NCBI GenBank assembly: GCA_051453625.1 | Contig: JBOZIK010000001.1 | Coordinates: 69,210,537-69,242,693 of the forward strand | Source of the DNA: Welwitschia mirabilis | Taxonomy: Eukaryota; Gnetophyta; Gnetopsida; Welwitschiales | DNA length: 32,157 nucleotides | Reading direction: 5' to 3' | Part shown: positions 20,460 through 31,129 of the stretch, in pieces | Numbering within the stretch: the first letter of the stretch is position 1 | Layout: each line of letters begins with the position of its first letter | Notes under the pieces: generated by a model | The model's database searches: none | What the model was told of the DNA's origin: nothing | What the model saw: only the letters and a program-made list of their open reading frames with translations | Program-made: the position numbers and the translations under genes

Positions 20460-21100
20460 TCAATTAGTTTCTTTAGCTTAGCCATTGAATTGAGGATAAC
20501 AAATAGTAGAGAGTTTGTGATGGATACCATATTTGATCAAGAGTTTTTTTAATATTTTACTAGTAAAATTAGTCCCTTTATTAGATACATGACTCGGAGG
20601 GGCTCTAAACTAGTGGATAATATTCTTAAGGAAAAAGATAACTACTTTTAGAAGAATAATGAGACATAGCCTTAGCCTTAGTCCACTTAGTGAAGTAATC
20701 AATGTAGACCAAAATATATGTTTTACAATAGAAGGAAGGATTGATAGATCCAATAAAATCTATTTCCCAAACATTAAAAATATTCAATTAACTAAATCTA
20801 TTATTGTACCATTTCTATTCTCTGGTTAAATGATCCTTTTCTTTAACACTTATTACAACTTTAGATATAACTATTTGAATCTTTGAATATTATGAGTCAT
20901 TAGTATCCCATGTAAAGGATTTTTATTCCTAATCCTTTTGCATCATAATGTCATCTCCTTTTCCCTTATGAGCTTTATTTAAAATCTTGTTTCATAAATT
21001 TTCTTCTACACATTTTTTAATAATATTATTTTTATATTTTTTGAATAACATCTTATTATGCCAAATGTAGTATTTAGATTGTTTTTTCTTTTATAATAAT
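20460..21100 (-). pseudogene. Integrase zinc region and catalytic core (element E)
   Basis: The core starts with WEIDFIGSINPS, whose first catalytic Asp (codon 20758-20760) is kept, then YIDYFTKWTKAKA. The second site reads VSNKGTNFTSK where ISDNGTNF is usual, so the second catalytic Asp is Asn (20580-20582). The third reads YPQFNG-stop-AKETN where PQGNGQAEATN is usual, so the catalytic Glu appears to be Lys (20472-20474). Upstream, a zinc-region remnant (YIWHNKMLFKKY, then KAHKGKGDD) keeps one His, but the Cys pair is lost. Retroviral-type integrases need the Asp-Asp-Glu triad for strand transfer, so this copy is dead even apart from its stops and frameshifts. Confidence 0.8.
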
Positions 21101-21209
21101 TCATAAAAGATGAAAATGTTTTACTCATAATAAAGTTGACTATATCAGCATATCATACANNNNNNNNNNNNNNNNNNNNNNNNNNNNNNNNNNNNNNNNN
21201 NCTTATATT

Positions 21210-21610
21210 TATTTTCTTTTCATCAACAAATTAAAGTCTTGATAGATTATCTTCAATAAAATTTTTTGTTCCTCTTTTTTTTAATAATCCTTAAGTTAAA
21301 TTCTTACATCAATGGCATCCATCTTTTAATTCTTAAATTTTCTTCTTTTCTGTTTATTAATAATATAATAGCACTATGGTCTATACGAACTTTTACTTCG
21401 TAACATAAAATATAATGCCTAAATTTCTCTAATGTCATCACTACTACTAACAACTCTTTCTGTATTGTTATGTAATCTTTTTTAAGATGTTTTGAAGTTC
21501 TTACTAATATAATTAATAGTGTATGTTTTATTATCTTCATCTTTTTAACCTAAAACTACTCCTATAGAATTATTAGATGCATCTGTCATAATATGGAATG
21601 GTCTTATCCA
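21210..21610 (-). pseudogene. RNase H domain of element E
   Basis: The frame reads IMTDASNNSIGVVLG (first RNase H Asp in TDAS), then SKHLKKDYITIQKELLVVV, LEKFRHYILCYEVKVRIDHS and ILLINRKEENLRIKRWM. This is the usual Ty3/gypsy RNase H series (TEKELLAVV, FRxYLLG, TDH). RNase H removes the RNA strand during reverse transcription. TDH is changed to IDH, which keeps the Asp. A 78-codon part (21304-21540) is still open; a stop and a frame change lie upstream. A 42-N gap at 21160-21201 follows. Confidence 0.8.
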
Positions 21611-22200
21611 ATAATGTCCCTATAAAATAGGGGCTAATAAAATTTTAACCTTTAAAGTTTGATAAGATTTTTGAATTTATCATTCTAGTCATATTCCATA
21701 TCCTTGTATAAAACATTACTCAAAAGTTTAGCAATTTTAATAAAGTTAGATATAAATCTTCTATAATACCTAATATGCCCTTAAGAAGATCTTAATTATT
21801 TTAATGTGGGTATGCGTAAAATATCTTTTATAGCTTTATATTTTTTCTCATAAGTCTAAATTCCTTTTTGAGATATTTTATGTCTTAGTACTATGCTTTT
21901 ATCATCATAAGATGATTTTTTAACTAGCTAAGTTTTAGACATTTTTCTCAATATCTTTCTAACACTCATTTTAATTAGTCTAATGAATCATCAAAATTAT
22001 TTTTAAAATTGAGAAGTCATCCATAAATACTTTAACAAATCTTCCAACTCTATCTTAAAAGATGTTATTTACTAATCTTTGAAAGGTAGTAGGAGTATTA
22101 CATAATTAAAATTGTAAAACTTTATAGGTATAAGTACCCCAAAGATAAGTAAAAGTTGTCTTGGATTGATCCTCTAAAGATACTAGGACGTAATTATACC
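21610..22200 (-). pseudogene. Reverse transcriptase, C-terminal half (element E)
   Basis: This half starts at the CACTA insertion point with GYNYVLVSLEDQSKTTFTY, then TPTTFQRLVNNIF, and the catalytic FMDDFS motif (codons within 22010-22027), the polymerase YxDD-type site, with both Asp present. After it come the connection region (KISQKGI-like) and RYYRRFISNFIKIAKLLSN. Several stops and at least one frame change are present. It continues the N-terminal half found at 30547-30790. Confidence 0.85.
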
Positions 22201-22350
22201 CACTTAATATAATAAATGAATGTTTCTAAGGTGTTTATAAATAAACACATTAAATGTTGTCGATTATTTAAGGCACTTAACAAAATACGTGCCTTAAAAG
22301 CTTTGATCTTTTAAGGTACTTTAGCAAAAAAATTCCTTAAAAGCTTAGTT
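22201..22350. repeat. Left terminal inverted and subterminal repeats of the CACTA element
   Basis: After the CACTT end come AAGGTGTTTA (22229), TTTAAGGCACTT (22268), GTGCCTTAAAAGCTTT (22290), CTTTTAAGGTACTTT (22308) and CCTTAAAAGCTT. Subterminal repeats are the binding sites of the accessory transposon protein in CACTA elements such as En/Spm. Confidence 0.75.
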
Positions 22351-24205
22351 CATTAAAATAAAAATAGTTGCACATTACATTGCCAAAAGCCAAAAATCCT
22401 CACATGGACAATTGCATAAAAACACAGCATAAGCATGACTATGACTTCAAACACAACCATGAGTAGGGCAGTGACTAGGAGAATTGCAAACAGAGCTATA
22501 AGAAACAAGTAGATCATCCTTTTTAGTGTGTTACTCAAGGGCTATTGTGGATACAAATATAGAAATAGATGATTAGAGAAATCATCTTAGAAGAAAAGAC
22601 TATCAATTTCGATTGCTCCTCATACAATACAAATACTTAGTAAAGTGAGAATATAAGATAATGACAAAACCAATAGCCCATGTACCCCTTATGGAATTCA
22701 TGTCTACATAGCAATCATTGTATCTTCCCTTTATATTAAGTTTCCATAGGTAGACCGTGTAGTTTTTCTTAGGAGTATTTCTTGATTTTTATTAAAGATC
22801 TATGATTTGATTAGTATAGATTACTTAAAAATCTTAGTTTCCTCTCTCTTTTACAAGGCTTGGATTATTAAAAATGAAATTCTAACCTTTTAAGCCTTGA
22901 AGAGTTTTAGCATGGCTTGTGCAGGGAGCTAGTGGTTAGTGGTTTTTAAAACTAAGTATTAAATTGCAAAGATCTTATTTGATCATGATTAATAGAGTGT
23001 CTTGGTGTTTCCATTTCCTTGTCTAAAATATGGTGAGACAACTGTGCTTATCAAGCAAGAATTTTTGGTCATTTCTTTCTATTCATTTGAAATCCTACTT
23101 TGATTCTTAGTTGAAATTCTTAAAGATCACTTAGGATTATCTTTTTTCCAAACCCTAGTACTCTTTGTTAACCAAAGAAATTAGACAAGGCAAGACGATG
23201 CTTGAGGAGATGGAATCCATGGCATAGTATTGGATTACAAGGAATAATTGTTAGATTTTTGAAGAATCAGAGGAGTAGAGGAAGTGTAAGATAATGTTAT
23301 GAAGGTCTTTATTTGAAAGCTTATTTCATTCTTCTTGTCTTATCATTCACAGCTAGATCATATTTATGAAAATATGTAGCTTTTCTCTACAAATTTGGCT
23401 CTTTCAAGCCTACTTATATATATATATATATATATATTCTAATTCCATTAAATTAGGGATAAGATTACATGTAGTAATACTTTAAAGTAGGCTTCAATCC
23501 CATTCTTTTAGTGATCTTACAAGTATGCATGAAATTTTGGGAACTACAATCATGTTATAGTCCCGATTAACAACTTTTATATACCTCATGATGAAGTAAA
23601 TGTAAAGTAAATCTTTCCATCTTTTGTTTTCATTTGCTTATCTCTAGGTATTTTATGACTCTCAACCTCTTAAGATTTTAGATCTATGTTCTTTTATTTA
23701 TTTCATTGTTTTTATGAAACATTGGTAATGGGTTTCATGTATTTCACTCAATAGTTAATTAGTACATACAAGAAGTTCCACAATGTCAGATTGAAATATT
23801 AGGTAGCTTTCATAGAATAATATCATTTTTGAAACATATTTTCCTTTGTGTTAAAATTCACATTAATTTGAGGACAAGCTATTGAAGAATTCTAAGAAAC
23901 TAAATGTTTAGCTTATCATCCTTTAGGCCTTAGAGCTTTTATGGATTCTGTAATACTAGGCCTTAATGTTTTTAAGATATAAGATCCCTCACAAAGCCAA
24001 TTATTTTATAAGGACTACTAAATACTTTGATGTAATTTTAAAGTATATTAAGGGTGGTTTTTTTTTCTCATGGTAAAATTGACTATTACAATGTCCATAG
24101 TATTTCTTCTTTCAGTGCAAAGATTGCAATTCTTCATTTTTTGTTTTGACTCTTAGAAAAAAGATCCTCTACCTATTAAAATATTTTTGCATAAGTTTTT
24201 TCTAG
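22351..24205. other. CACTA internal DNA, left part, no gene recognised
   Basis: AT-rich with short frames only. It has a (TA)11 microsatellite at 23415-23436. Earlier YSL exons could lie here but I could not find them. Confidence 0.4.
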
Positions 24206-24293
24206 GGCTTTCTTAAATGGTTTTTTATTAGAGATGGTGGTGGCTATGGATTTAACAAACTTCCCATTTGAACCTCAAAGCTAAAGAGAACAA
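24206..24293 (+). pseudogene. YSL transporter exon fragment (upstream exon)
   Basis: The stretch follows an acceptor-like TTTTTTCTAG (24196-24205) and reads FLKWFFIRDGGGYGFNKLP, like the FFKWFFSxxGDxCGFDNFP part of Yellow-Stripe-Like transporters. It changes frame near 24272 and goes on NLKAKENK, like FGLxxFKNTF. It ends at a GTGAAT donor (24294), and its last codon is completed in phase by the next exon (AA + G). YSL proteins are membrane transporters of the OPT family that move metal-nicotianamine complexes. The frameshift makes it a pseudogene fragment. Confidence 0.7.
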
Positions 24294-24374
24294 GTGAATT
24301 TCCTCATAATATTTAAAGTATCAATGTAATTTTACTAATTAATTTCTTATTGATTATTTATGCATGTTTTCTAG
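24294..24374 (+). other. Retained intron between YSL exons
   Basis: The stretch is 81 bases, AT-rich, starting GTGAAT and ending TTTTCTAG. Its retention shows the YSL fragment was captured from genomic DNA and not from a spliced RNA. Confidence 0.65.
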
Positions 24375-24564
24375 GTTCTATACTGATTTTAGCACAACAT
24401 ATATTGGATCAAGAATGATATGTCCTCATTTGGTAAATATATTAACGTTATTTAGAGGTATTGTTTCATAGGGTCTAATGTGGTCATTAATAAAGAACAA
24501 AGAAGGTGATTGGTACCTAGCAGGATTGGGCTCAACAGATCTAAAAGCTCTTTATGGTTACAAA
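24375..24564 (+). pseudogene. YSL transporter exon fragment (YSL1/2/3-like)
   Basis: This 190-base exon lies between TTTTCTAG and the donor GTAAGT (24565). Its frame reads FYTDFSTTYIGSRMICPHLV, then LFRGIVS-stop-GLMWSLI, then EGDWYLAGLGSTDLKALYGYK. Known YSLs have FYFDFSxTYIGxGxICPHIVN, SWGxxWPxI and GDWYPAxLGSxDxKGLYGYKV here, so the match is unambiguous; the GS-D-K-LYGYK ending is closest to what I recall of the YSL1/2/3 group. The stop replaces the conserved Trp (TGG to TAG). The next exon, which should start VFI, was not found downstream, so the capture is partial. A fragment this short cannot make a transporter. Confidence 0.9.
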
Positions 24565-27500
24565 GTAAGTAATCTTATTTTGACTATTACATTGAATTTT
24601 TGAAATACTCCTTTTCTTAATGAAAAATCCAACCTAGACCTGGTTTTAATGCCACCTTATATATTAATGTATCATATCAACTTGTAATATAGAAACCACC
24701 ATGATGTTTTACCAGTATCCTAAATTTTAGACATTTCTTTTGCTATTTTGTTATCTATAAGGTTTAACTAATTAATAAAGACAAAAAATTCAAGACTATA
24801 AGTTGTGTTATTTGTCATAATAGATCTTTGTTACCATTTCCATCATTCTACGAGATGGGATTTAAAATTTTTTTAAGATATTATCTATGAAAAGATTCTC
24901 CCTGTATCATCAATATAAAAGCAAGCATAAGCTTCCTATAGACACTCTAGAATCAACAATTCAGGTTTATACAAGTTTATTAACCATTCTAATCTTAGTT
25001 TTTTAAATCAAGCATTAGCTTGACAACTCTTAAAACTACTTAAAAAACATTTTATGCCTTTTTTATTTTGTGAGATAGCAAGAGCAAAAAGAAACACTAT
25101 CAAGAACTGAGCAAAAGTAAAATTAAATATTCATGAAAGAAAGCATCTCTTTCCATGTATCTAGGTTAGCATATGTGGTGGTGAAAGCCATATTAATTGG
25201 TATTATACTACACCAAAATAATAATGTAGTGAGGCAGTCATGATATGAAATGGCAACACTAACATTAATACAATTCCCTTTTTTTAATGGCCTGAGCTAG
25301 CATCTTACACAATTTTCATTTATTTCCCTTGATTCTACAATTATATTATCAAAATGCATGCTTGCCCACTGTGTATGATGGTGTGGATGATTATCACATC
25401 TTAGTTGTAGTTCCAGTAGGACCTTATTTGCAAAATTAAGATGATAAAAAGATTTTTTGAACTTAATACCTCCTCTTTATATTCAATAGTTTTTTTTCAC
25501 TTTTCTACTATATAATTCATCTCTTCACATGTCATTTGTAGAATAAGAAATAAGGTGGTCTACTGCCCATAAAAGTTTGACTATGGTGATGTCCTATTTG
25601 GTTAAAAAAATTATTACAGGTACATAATCCATATGGAATGTTGTAGATACTTCCTTTATACTCTTTAGAAAATGTTTAAAGATTAAGGCCTATGGAATGA
25701 ATAACCAGCTACTATCCACTCTTTTTATGCTCTTTATTTTTAAATGTATAATGGGAAAAAAATTGGCTAAAATCTCTAACTAAACTTCATCAAATTCAAG
25801 TGGATAATCATAATTTAATGATTCATTGATGTGAAAAGTATAACAATGAGAGCATATTGGGGATTTCATTTATTTGCTTTTTCTATTTCAATTGATAAAT
25901 GATTTTGATGTTTATCTAGTGAAGAAGAGAGGAAAATTCCTATTAGTACGCTATTATTGGCTAGAAGTGCAATTACAAATGAAGCAATTCTTACTGGGTA
26001 GTCCACTCCATAGTGGAAAGCATGTCTTATTTGTTCATTATAATTTCTAAAATTAAAGGCTTGCTCATAAATAAAATCATCTAAGTTATTTTATAACTAT
26101 GATTTTCATGAAAGATATAAAATAACTTAATAAATCCTATTTTATAACTATGATTTTTTATACCTATGAATGATATAAAATAAAATAGTTATTTTATAAC
26201 TATGATTTTTATACATAGTATTTTTTAAGTTTTAAACAGATTTTTTTTTTTTTTTTTTTGGTACCTGAGTAAAAATTCTATTGCCTTTAAAGTCTTCATT
26301 CAAGGAAGGGATCTAAGTAAAAAATCATTCCCTTATCTCTAGTACTATTATTTCTAATTTGATAGCAATGTAAGTTGTCTTTCACTACTAATAAACATTG
26401 CAATTTATGGTTTGCTATGTGCTATTTCATGCTAACATCATGGCTTCTTCACTACCTAGCATTTACTTTCCATGAGTAATAGTGCCCTTATTTAGCCTCT
26501 TTCATAGCCATCTTGTTCATGGACATTCTTTGTTTTTTCAATAGCCCATACTCTTCCTTTTAAAAGGACCTTTTCATATTCCTCTTTACCTCCAACCTCT
26601 AACCCCTAGAAGGCCTCATAGTTCTAGCATGATTTTACTAGCACATTAATGATTGTGTTGATGGCCTTTACTATACCAAGTTATAGCCCATTAAATGGAC
26701 TAAACTCATAAGGAGGAAAGGCCTAATTTGGAGATTAAACTTTTAAGTGTTGCAAGTATGTTAACCACTATTATCATGAGCGAGTTTTTGTGTTGATGAA
26801 CTATATTTCTGCAAATTATCATAGAATACCTTACACTTGAAATTTGTTTCCTCTCTTGTTTAGAATTCTACAACAATTTTTAGACTTATTTAAGGCTACA
26901 ATCGCAGCATTACACTCTAGCCATGGTTGAATAAAGCTATGATCAGTTCTATGACTTAGACATTATAGCCTTGACTATAGAGGTTTCCATATCCACATGC
27001 ATATCTTATGAGATCAAAGACATCACTTCCATCATTTATTTTATATGTTAGGCTAAAAGTTATCATAGTTGTTTATCATAAAATTAAGGGTTATGCTTGA
27101 TGTAGTTAAACTTGTCATAGCTTATCCATAAATTAATAGCAAAACTTAGGAATATATTACTCTTGGCTCTTTTAATTTCACTTCGTTATGCTACATCATA
27201 GATCATAATATGAATAAGAACATTATAGATTCTATACTCTAGGATTTTATAGTAGGTTATTATCACATACTAACTAGAAAGGAATGTTGGCAAACACCAT
27301 GTTAAACTTTTTCTATTTCTCAACTGGATAATTGAACATGCAAGCAAATGATATAGATTAGATGAGTATCTTTCTTTTTCCATTTTTGACTAGCTTCAGA
27401 ATCAAACTGGCTAGATCAAAATGAGGTTAAACTATTATTATCTGATCCCTTTCGATTTATATCCATTTCCTCAATAAGCTTGTTGATAGGATATTCATGG

Positions 27501-28379
27501 TTTTATGGTATTATAGATTTCTTACTTGTCTCCTTTGTGTTAGTTAATCTTTGAGTGACTTTTATCAAACATCTATCACAAACTGAAACATGTTGTGCAT
27601 TTATTAAGCTGTAAGAGCAATACTTCCTTGTGTGCACTTGTCACAGAATAGCTTGCCATTTTTTCTATAATGGTGTTTCTAAATAAATACATTAAAAATT
27701 AGTTTCAAAATAGTTTCACTTTTCAATAGCTTCATTAGGCACCCAATGGAATTTCTTTGAGATGGCTTCAAATGGTAATTATTGAACACATTTATTACAA
27801 ATTTTAACTAAACTAGAACTTTGGCCTTTATTTTCCTTAGATGGTATAAAGGACTCTTGACTCGATCTCTCTTCAAACTCAGGTGTATAATAGGGCCTTG
27901 CACTCTAATTTATTACAAATATTTTAATGACAGGTGTTTACAAATAGTAGAAAGAATGGAATTTTTATTCTTTTTATTTTTTTTTTAACACTCATTACTA
28001 TAGGCTATGTGATGAAGAAGGTAAAAAATTTTTACTTTTAAGGTTGTTATTTTATTTGTTTAGTGAAGAAGATATAATATAGTTTATTATCTAAAATAAA
28101 CATGATTTAGTGGTTTACATGTTTACTTTGATGGAGTTGTTTCCTCTTGGTCTTATTTCTATTTTAAAAGAGTTTTTTCCTTAGTAATATGATGCAATGT
28201 TTTAGGTGTTACTATTCTCAGTATGAGTTTATAATTATTTAGGGCACTTAAAATCCTACAAGGGGTAGGTACAATATTTTTTTGAGCTATTCATTAATCA
28301 TTATCTATAGTATTATTCTCAAGGATCCTTGAATTTGAAACTATACTTTGATTCTGAACACAAACTAAAGTTTGAGAAC
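24565..28379. other. CACTA internal DNA, middle part, no gene recognised
   Basis: AT-rich without a supported frame on either strand. Visible structure: three diverged copies of an ATTTTATAACTATGATTTTT unit at 26086-26121, 26136-26180 and 26188-26220, followed by a T run at 26241-26259. I looked for CACTA transposase signatures and for later YSL exons by eye and found none. Confidence 0.4.
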
Positions 28380-28840
28380 AAGCGGTTCTCATTAATATTG
28401 ATCATCATACAAAGGGTGAAAATGATTTAGTCTATCATATAATCTAGACCCTTCTCTATAATTGCCCTTATAACATAAAGGTCCATTGTTGCCATACTTA
28501 TCACCTCATCCTTAACTCATGTCTTTATCATATGACCTATCTTTTTCATACAATTATAATGATATCAATTTGAAGGAAGCCCATAATGATCTATACCACT
28601 TGAGTATCAATATCTATTACTATATTTATCACAATATTAATTATAGTATAGTAACTATTATAGCATTCTTTGTACCTATCTCTAAATTTATCACTTCTAT
28701 AGCCACCACTATTCATCATTTCAACCAATTTGACTAGTGCAAACTTGAGACAACTACTCAGCATCTTCACAGGTATAATGCTAATGAAAAATCTATGACT
28801 TGAAGGTATGATAAAATGATACATTTTAATTTTATTTTTC
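28380..28840 (-). pseudogene. Unidentified decayed Tyr/Arg/Asp-rich coding stretch
   Basis: Not recognised. Minus-strand frames include TCEDAE-stop-LSQVCTSQIG, MNSGGYRSDKFRDRYKECYN, YEKDRSYDKDM and KYGNNGPLCYKGNYREGSRL, joined by stops and frame changes. The Cys spacing hints at a damaged zinc knuckle followed by a basic, Tyr/Gly-rich tail, as in some gag nucleocapsids, but the match is weak. It lies left of the acidic repeat cassettes at 29512-29900 on the same strand and may belong with them. Confidence 0.3.
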
Positions 28841-29511
28841 TTATTCAAATGTCTTATGGAGTTATATTTATTGCATACATCAACGTGATAGCAATTATTT
28901 GAGTTTTGACTTTATACCATGATGAAATTTTATAGGTAAATTTGTTTGGGTTCTTAGATGATATTATGTTCATCTTTATTAATTTATCTTTTCTATAAAT
29001 AATAATTCATACTACATCTAATAAGGTACCAAATAGTGATATTAATTTGGATATCTTATTGGATTTTAGAATTTAATAAATAGATAAAAATAAAAAAAAG
29101 TGGATTTTAATGACTAGAATTGAAGTAATTATGTACATCTTAACTATTTGACTAATGTAGAACCATAATGGAAGGCTATGTCATTTAGTTTTATCATGGT
29201 TAATAAATTAAAGTAAAATGATTTCCAACCCTATTTAAGGTTGTTTTTGATAAATATAGTTCATACTTTCATATAGTGATTTCTAATTCATAATCATTCA
29301 TATGATTGAAATCTTTGTTGCCATTCTTATCATGTTCATGAAAGGACTGAGACTTGGATTGCATCCTTACCCTTTCAAATGTGGGTATACATATCTTTAG
29401 ATTATCAGTAATAGGATTTTTTATTTACTAAAACTATATTTAGATCTCAAGTAATTCTTGAAAATAAGAATTGAAAACTCACCAATGATTTCTGAATGGT
29501 GATTTTTTCTT
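28841..29511. other. CACTA internal DNA, no gene recognised
   Basis: AT-rich. Parts (28961-29130) resemble 29940-30110, so a diverged internal duplication is likely. Confidence 0.35.
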
Positions 29512-29900
29512 CTAAACAATTTTGGGTGTGACATCAAAAGGGCCTTTCATAGAAATATAAGATCTCTTACTATCATCGTCCTCTTTAGTCTCTAAACTTG
29601 TGCTTTGTAAGCTATTAGTCTTCTTACCAATTGATGTATTATTAAATTGAAATTGTGTAGGGTTTTTCTTTTTAGGTAATGATTCAAAATTAGAATAATA
29701 GATCAAATCTTAATTTCTCTTAGATAATGTTCTATTTTATGTTTTATTAATGGGGATTGTTGTAGAGATGTAAGATCTATTATAATCAGCTTCATCTTCA
29801 CTTTCTCAACTAAGGCTCTTTAAGACATTAGGCTTCTTGACCAAGGCCTTTCTTTTCTAAAACTAGTTTGGAGAAAGTAGAGTTTGGGATTAGGTTATAG
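29512..29900 (-). pseudogene. Two diverged copies of an acidic Ser/Lys-rich coding cassette
   Basis: Not recognised. The copy at 29706-29512 reads IGKKTNSLQSTSLETKEDDD, then SKRSYISMKGPF. The copy at about 29890-29735 reads VKKPNVLKSLS-stop-ESEDE, then NRSYISTTIPI. They share KK-N-LxS-S-E, an acidic patch and RSYIS. The first copy ends in a stop at 29512. Repeated exons or an internal duplication of a transposon protein are both possible. No function is assigned. Confidence 0.35.
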
Positions 29901-30245
29901 AGCCCTTTCTTCAGATATTATTTTTTATTCAATATTTAAAAAGGGGAATCCATGTTCCAAGATAAAACTTTCATTAATAATAGATCAAATTCATAATCAT
30001 CGAATGTAGTATAGACTACATATAATAGTGTGTTACATCTTAGAAATTGGATGAATTGTAAAGGGTTGTGATTGAAATGACTTTATTATTTTAATGGATT
30101 TTAGTTTTATTAGATATCTCTACAGTATTATTTACCATGATCTTCATATGTTATATTATGTTAGTAATCCAACTCGACATCAAGCTTAAAGCAGAAAAGT
30201 ATGAAGATGGATGACCTATAAAAAAGCACTTTTATTTTATCATTT

Positions 30246-30546
30246 TTTTAGGTAACTTATTTTAAGGTGTTTATGTGATAAAATGCCTTAAAATATCTTT
30301 TAAGGCATTTATATAAATAAGCACCTCAAAAGGCCTTTTAAGGAATTTCTCAAAAACGACAACTCAGAAGGCCTTTTAAGGTGTTTCTTGAAAAATGCCT
30401 CAAAAGCCCCTTTAAGGCATTTTTATTAAAACAACTTAGACATTAAAGTGTTTTATGAAGAAATACCTTAAAAACTTTTAAGAAATTTTTTAATACCTTT
30501 TTAAGATGTTTTAGAAACACCTTAAAAGCTTATATTTCTTGTAGTG
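30246..30546. repeat. Right terminal inverted and subterminal palindromic repeats of the CACTA element
   Basis: At least eight units alternate as TGCCTTAAAA and TTTTAAGGCATTT, forming palindromes such as AAAAGGCCTTTTAAGG. The end is TTTCTTGTAGTG at 30535-30546. They are denser here than at the left end (about 300 against 150 bases), a common asymmetry in CACTA elements. Confidence 0.8.
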
Positions 30547-30790
30547 ATTATATCCATCTAAAAACCTATAGTACTATTGTCTAAATACTATTTCTAAAAC
30601 TTGATCTATAAATGAAAGAGGAAAATAATCTTTATAAGTTATAGTATTAAACATCTATACATGCTTTCCATTTATTTCCTTTCTTTGATACCACTATGAT
30701 AGAATGAACCCATTCTAGATCAGATATAGGATAAATGAATCCAACATCTAAGAGTTTAGAAAATTATTATATAATTATTTCTGCATGTAT
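30547..30790 (-). pseudogene. Reverse transcriptase, N-terminal half (element E)
   Basis: Minus-strand frames read LLDVGFIYPISDLEWVHSII then VVSKKGNKWKACID, and after a frame change DYFPLSFIDQVLE and YYRFLDGYN, ending at the CACTA insert. These are the RT blocks before the FMDD site (YPISDSEWVSP, GWRVCIDYRKLN, DHFPLPFIDQMLE, FLDGYSGYNQI in relatives). The continuation is at 22200-21610. Confidence 0.85.
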
Positions 30791-31129
30791 GACTTGCAAC
30801 TTCTTTCTAGTTATCTCTTTAGTTTGATAGAGGTATCTAAATAAATTTTATGTTGACATATTTTTAAATCTATTCCTCTAGTATTAATATGATTTCAAAT
30901 AAAAGCTCTTTTTCTTTTGATCATCATTCTTTTTTTTTTTGATAATGAGTAAATAATTATTTATAATTAGGGATATATTTGGAGCTACTTCGATATATTC
31001 TAATCCTTCTTTAAATGAGTACTTTTATATTTATTGAGATGTCAAATTTTCTTCTTTATACATTTTTTCATTTTGCTTATTTAATATTAGATTAAAATCT
31101 TGTATCAGAATTTCATTGGTTCTAGCTTT
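30791..31129 (-). other. Spacer between protease and RT of element E
   Basis: The linker part of pol, with no clear frame and a T-rich run near 30930. Relatives have a poorly conserved stretch here. Confidence 0.4.

Larger units (their letters stand above)
22201..30546. mobile_element. CACTA-like DNA transposon inserted in the RT of element E
   Basis: The right end, read inward on the minus strand, is CACTACAAGAAATATAAGC, then TTTTAAGGTGTTT. This is the plant CACTA end. The left end is CACTTAATATAATAAATGAA, then TTTCTAAGGTGTTT, a diverged inverted copy. Both ends have subterminal repeats of CCTTTTAAGG type. The flanking RT reading resumes exactly on both sides (FLDGYN | GYNYVLV). No TNP2-type or TNP1-type transposase was recognised in the 8.35 kb, so it is probably non-autonomous or too decayed to read. 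A 3-bp target duplication is not visible (ACC left, ATT right). It carries exons of a YSL gene and an unidentified minus-strand stretch. Confidence 0.8.

Noticed and set aside
22353-22538. Hydrophobic 61-codon minus-strand frame next to the CACTA left end
   Set aside because: Looks like a membrane peptide, but it is short, lies in AT-rich DNA where such frames arise by chance, and matches nothing I know.
24206-24564. Functional YSL gene
   Set aside because: Only two exons are seen, one with a frameshift and one with a stop at a conserved Trp; no start, and no following exon found.
22351-30245. CACTA transposase (TNP2-type)
   Set aside because: I looked for it on both strands by eye and found no recognisable motif; calling it would be a guess.
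22201-30546. Helitron as the carrier of the YSL fragment
   Set aside because: Helitrons often capture genes, but the inverted CACTA-type ends and subterminal palindromes fit a CACTA element and not a TC...CTRR structure.
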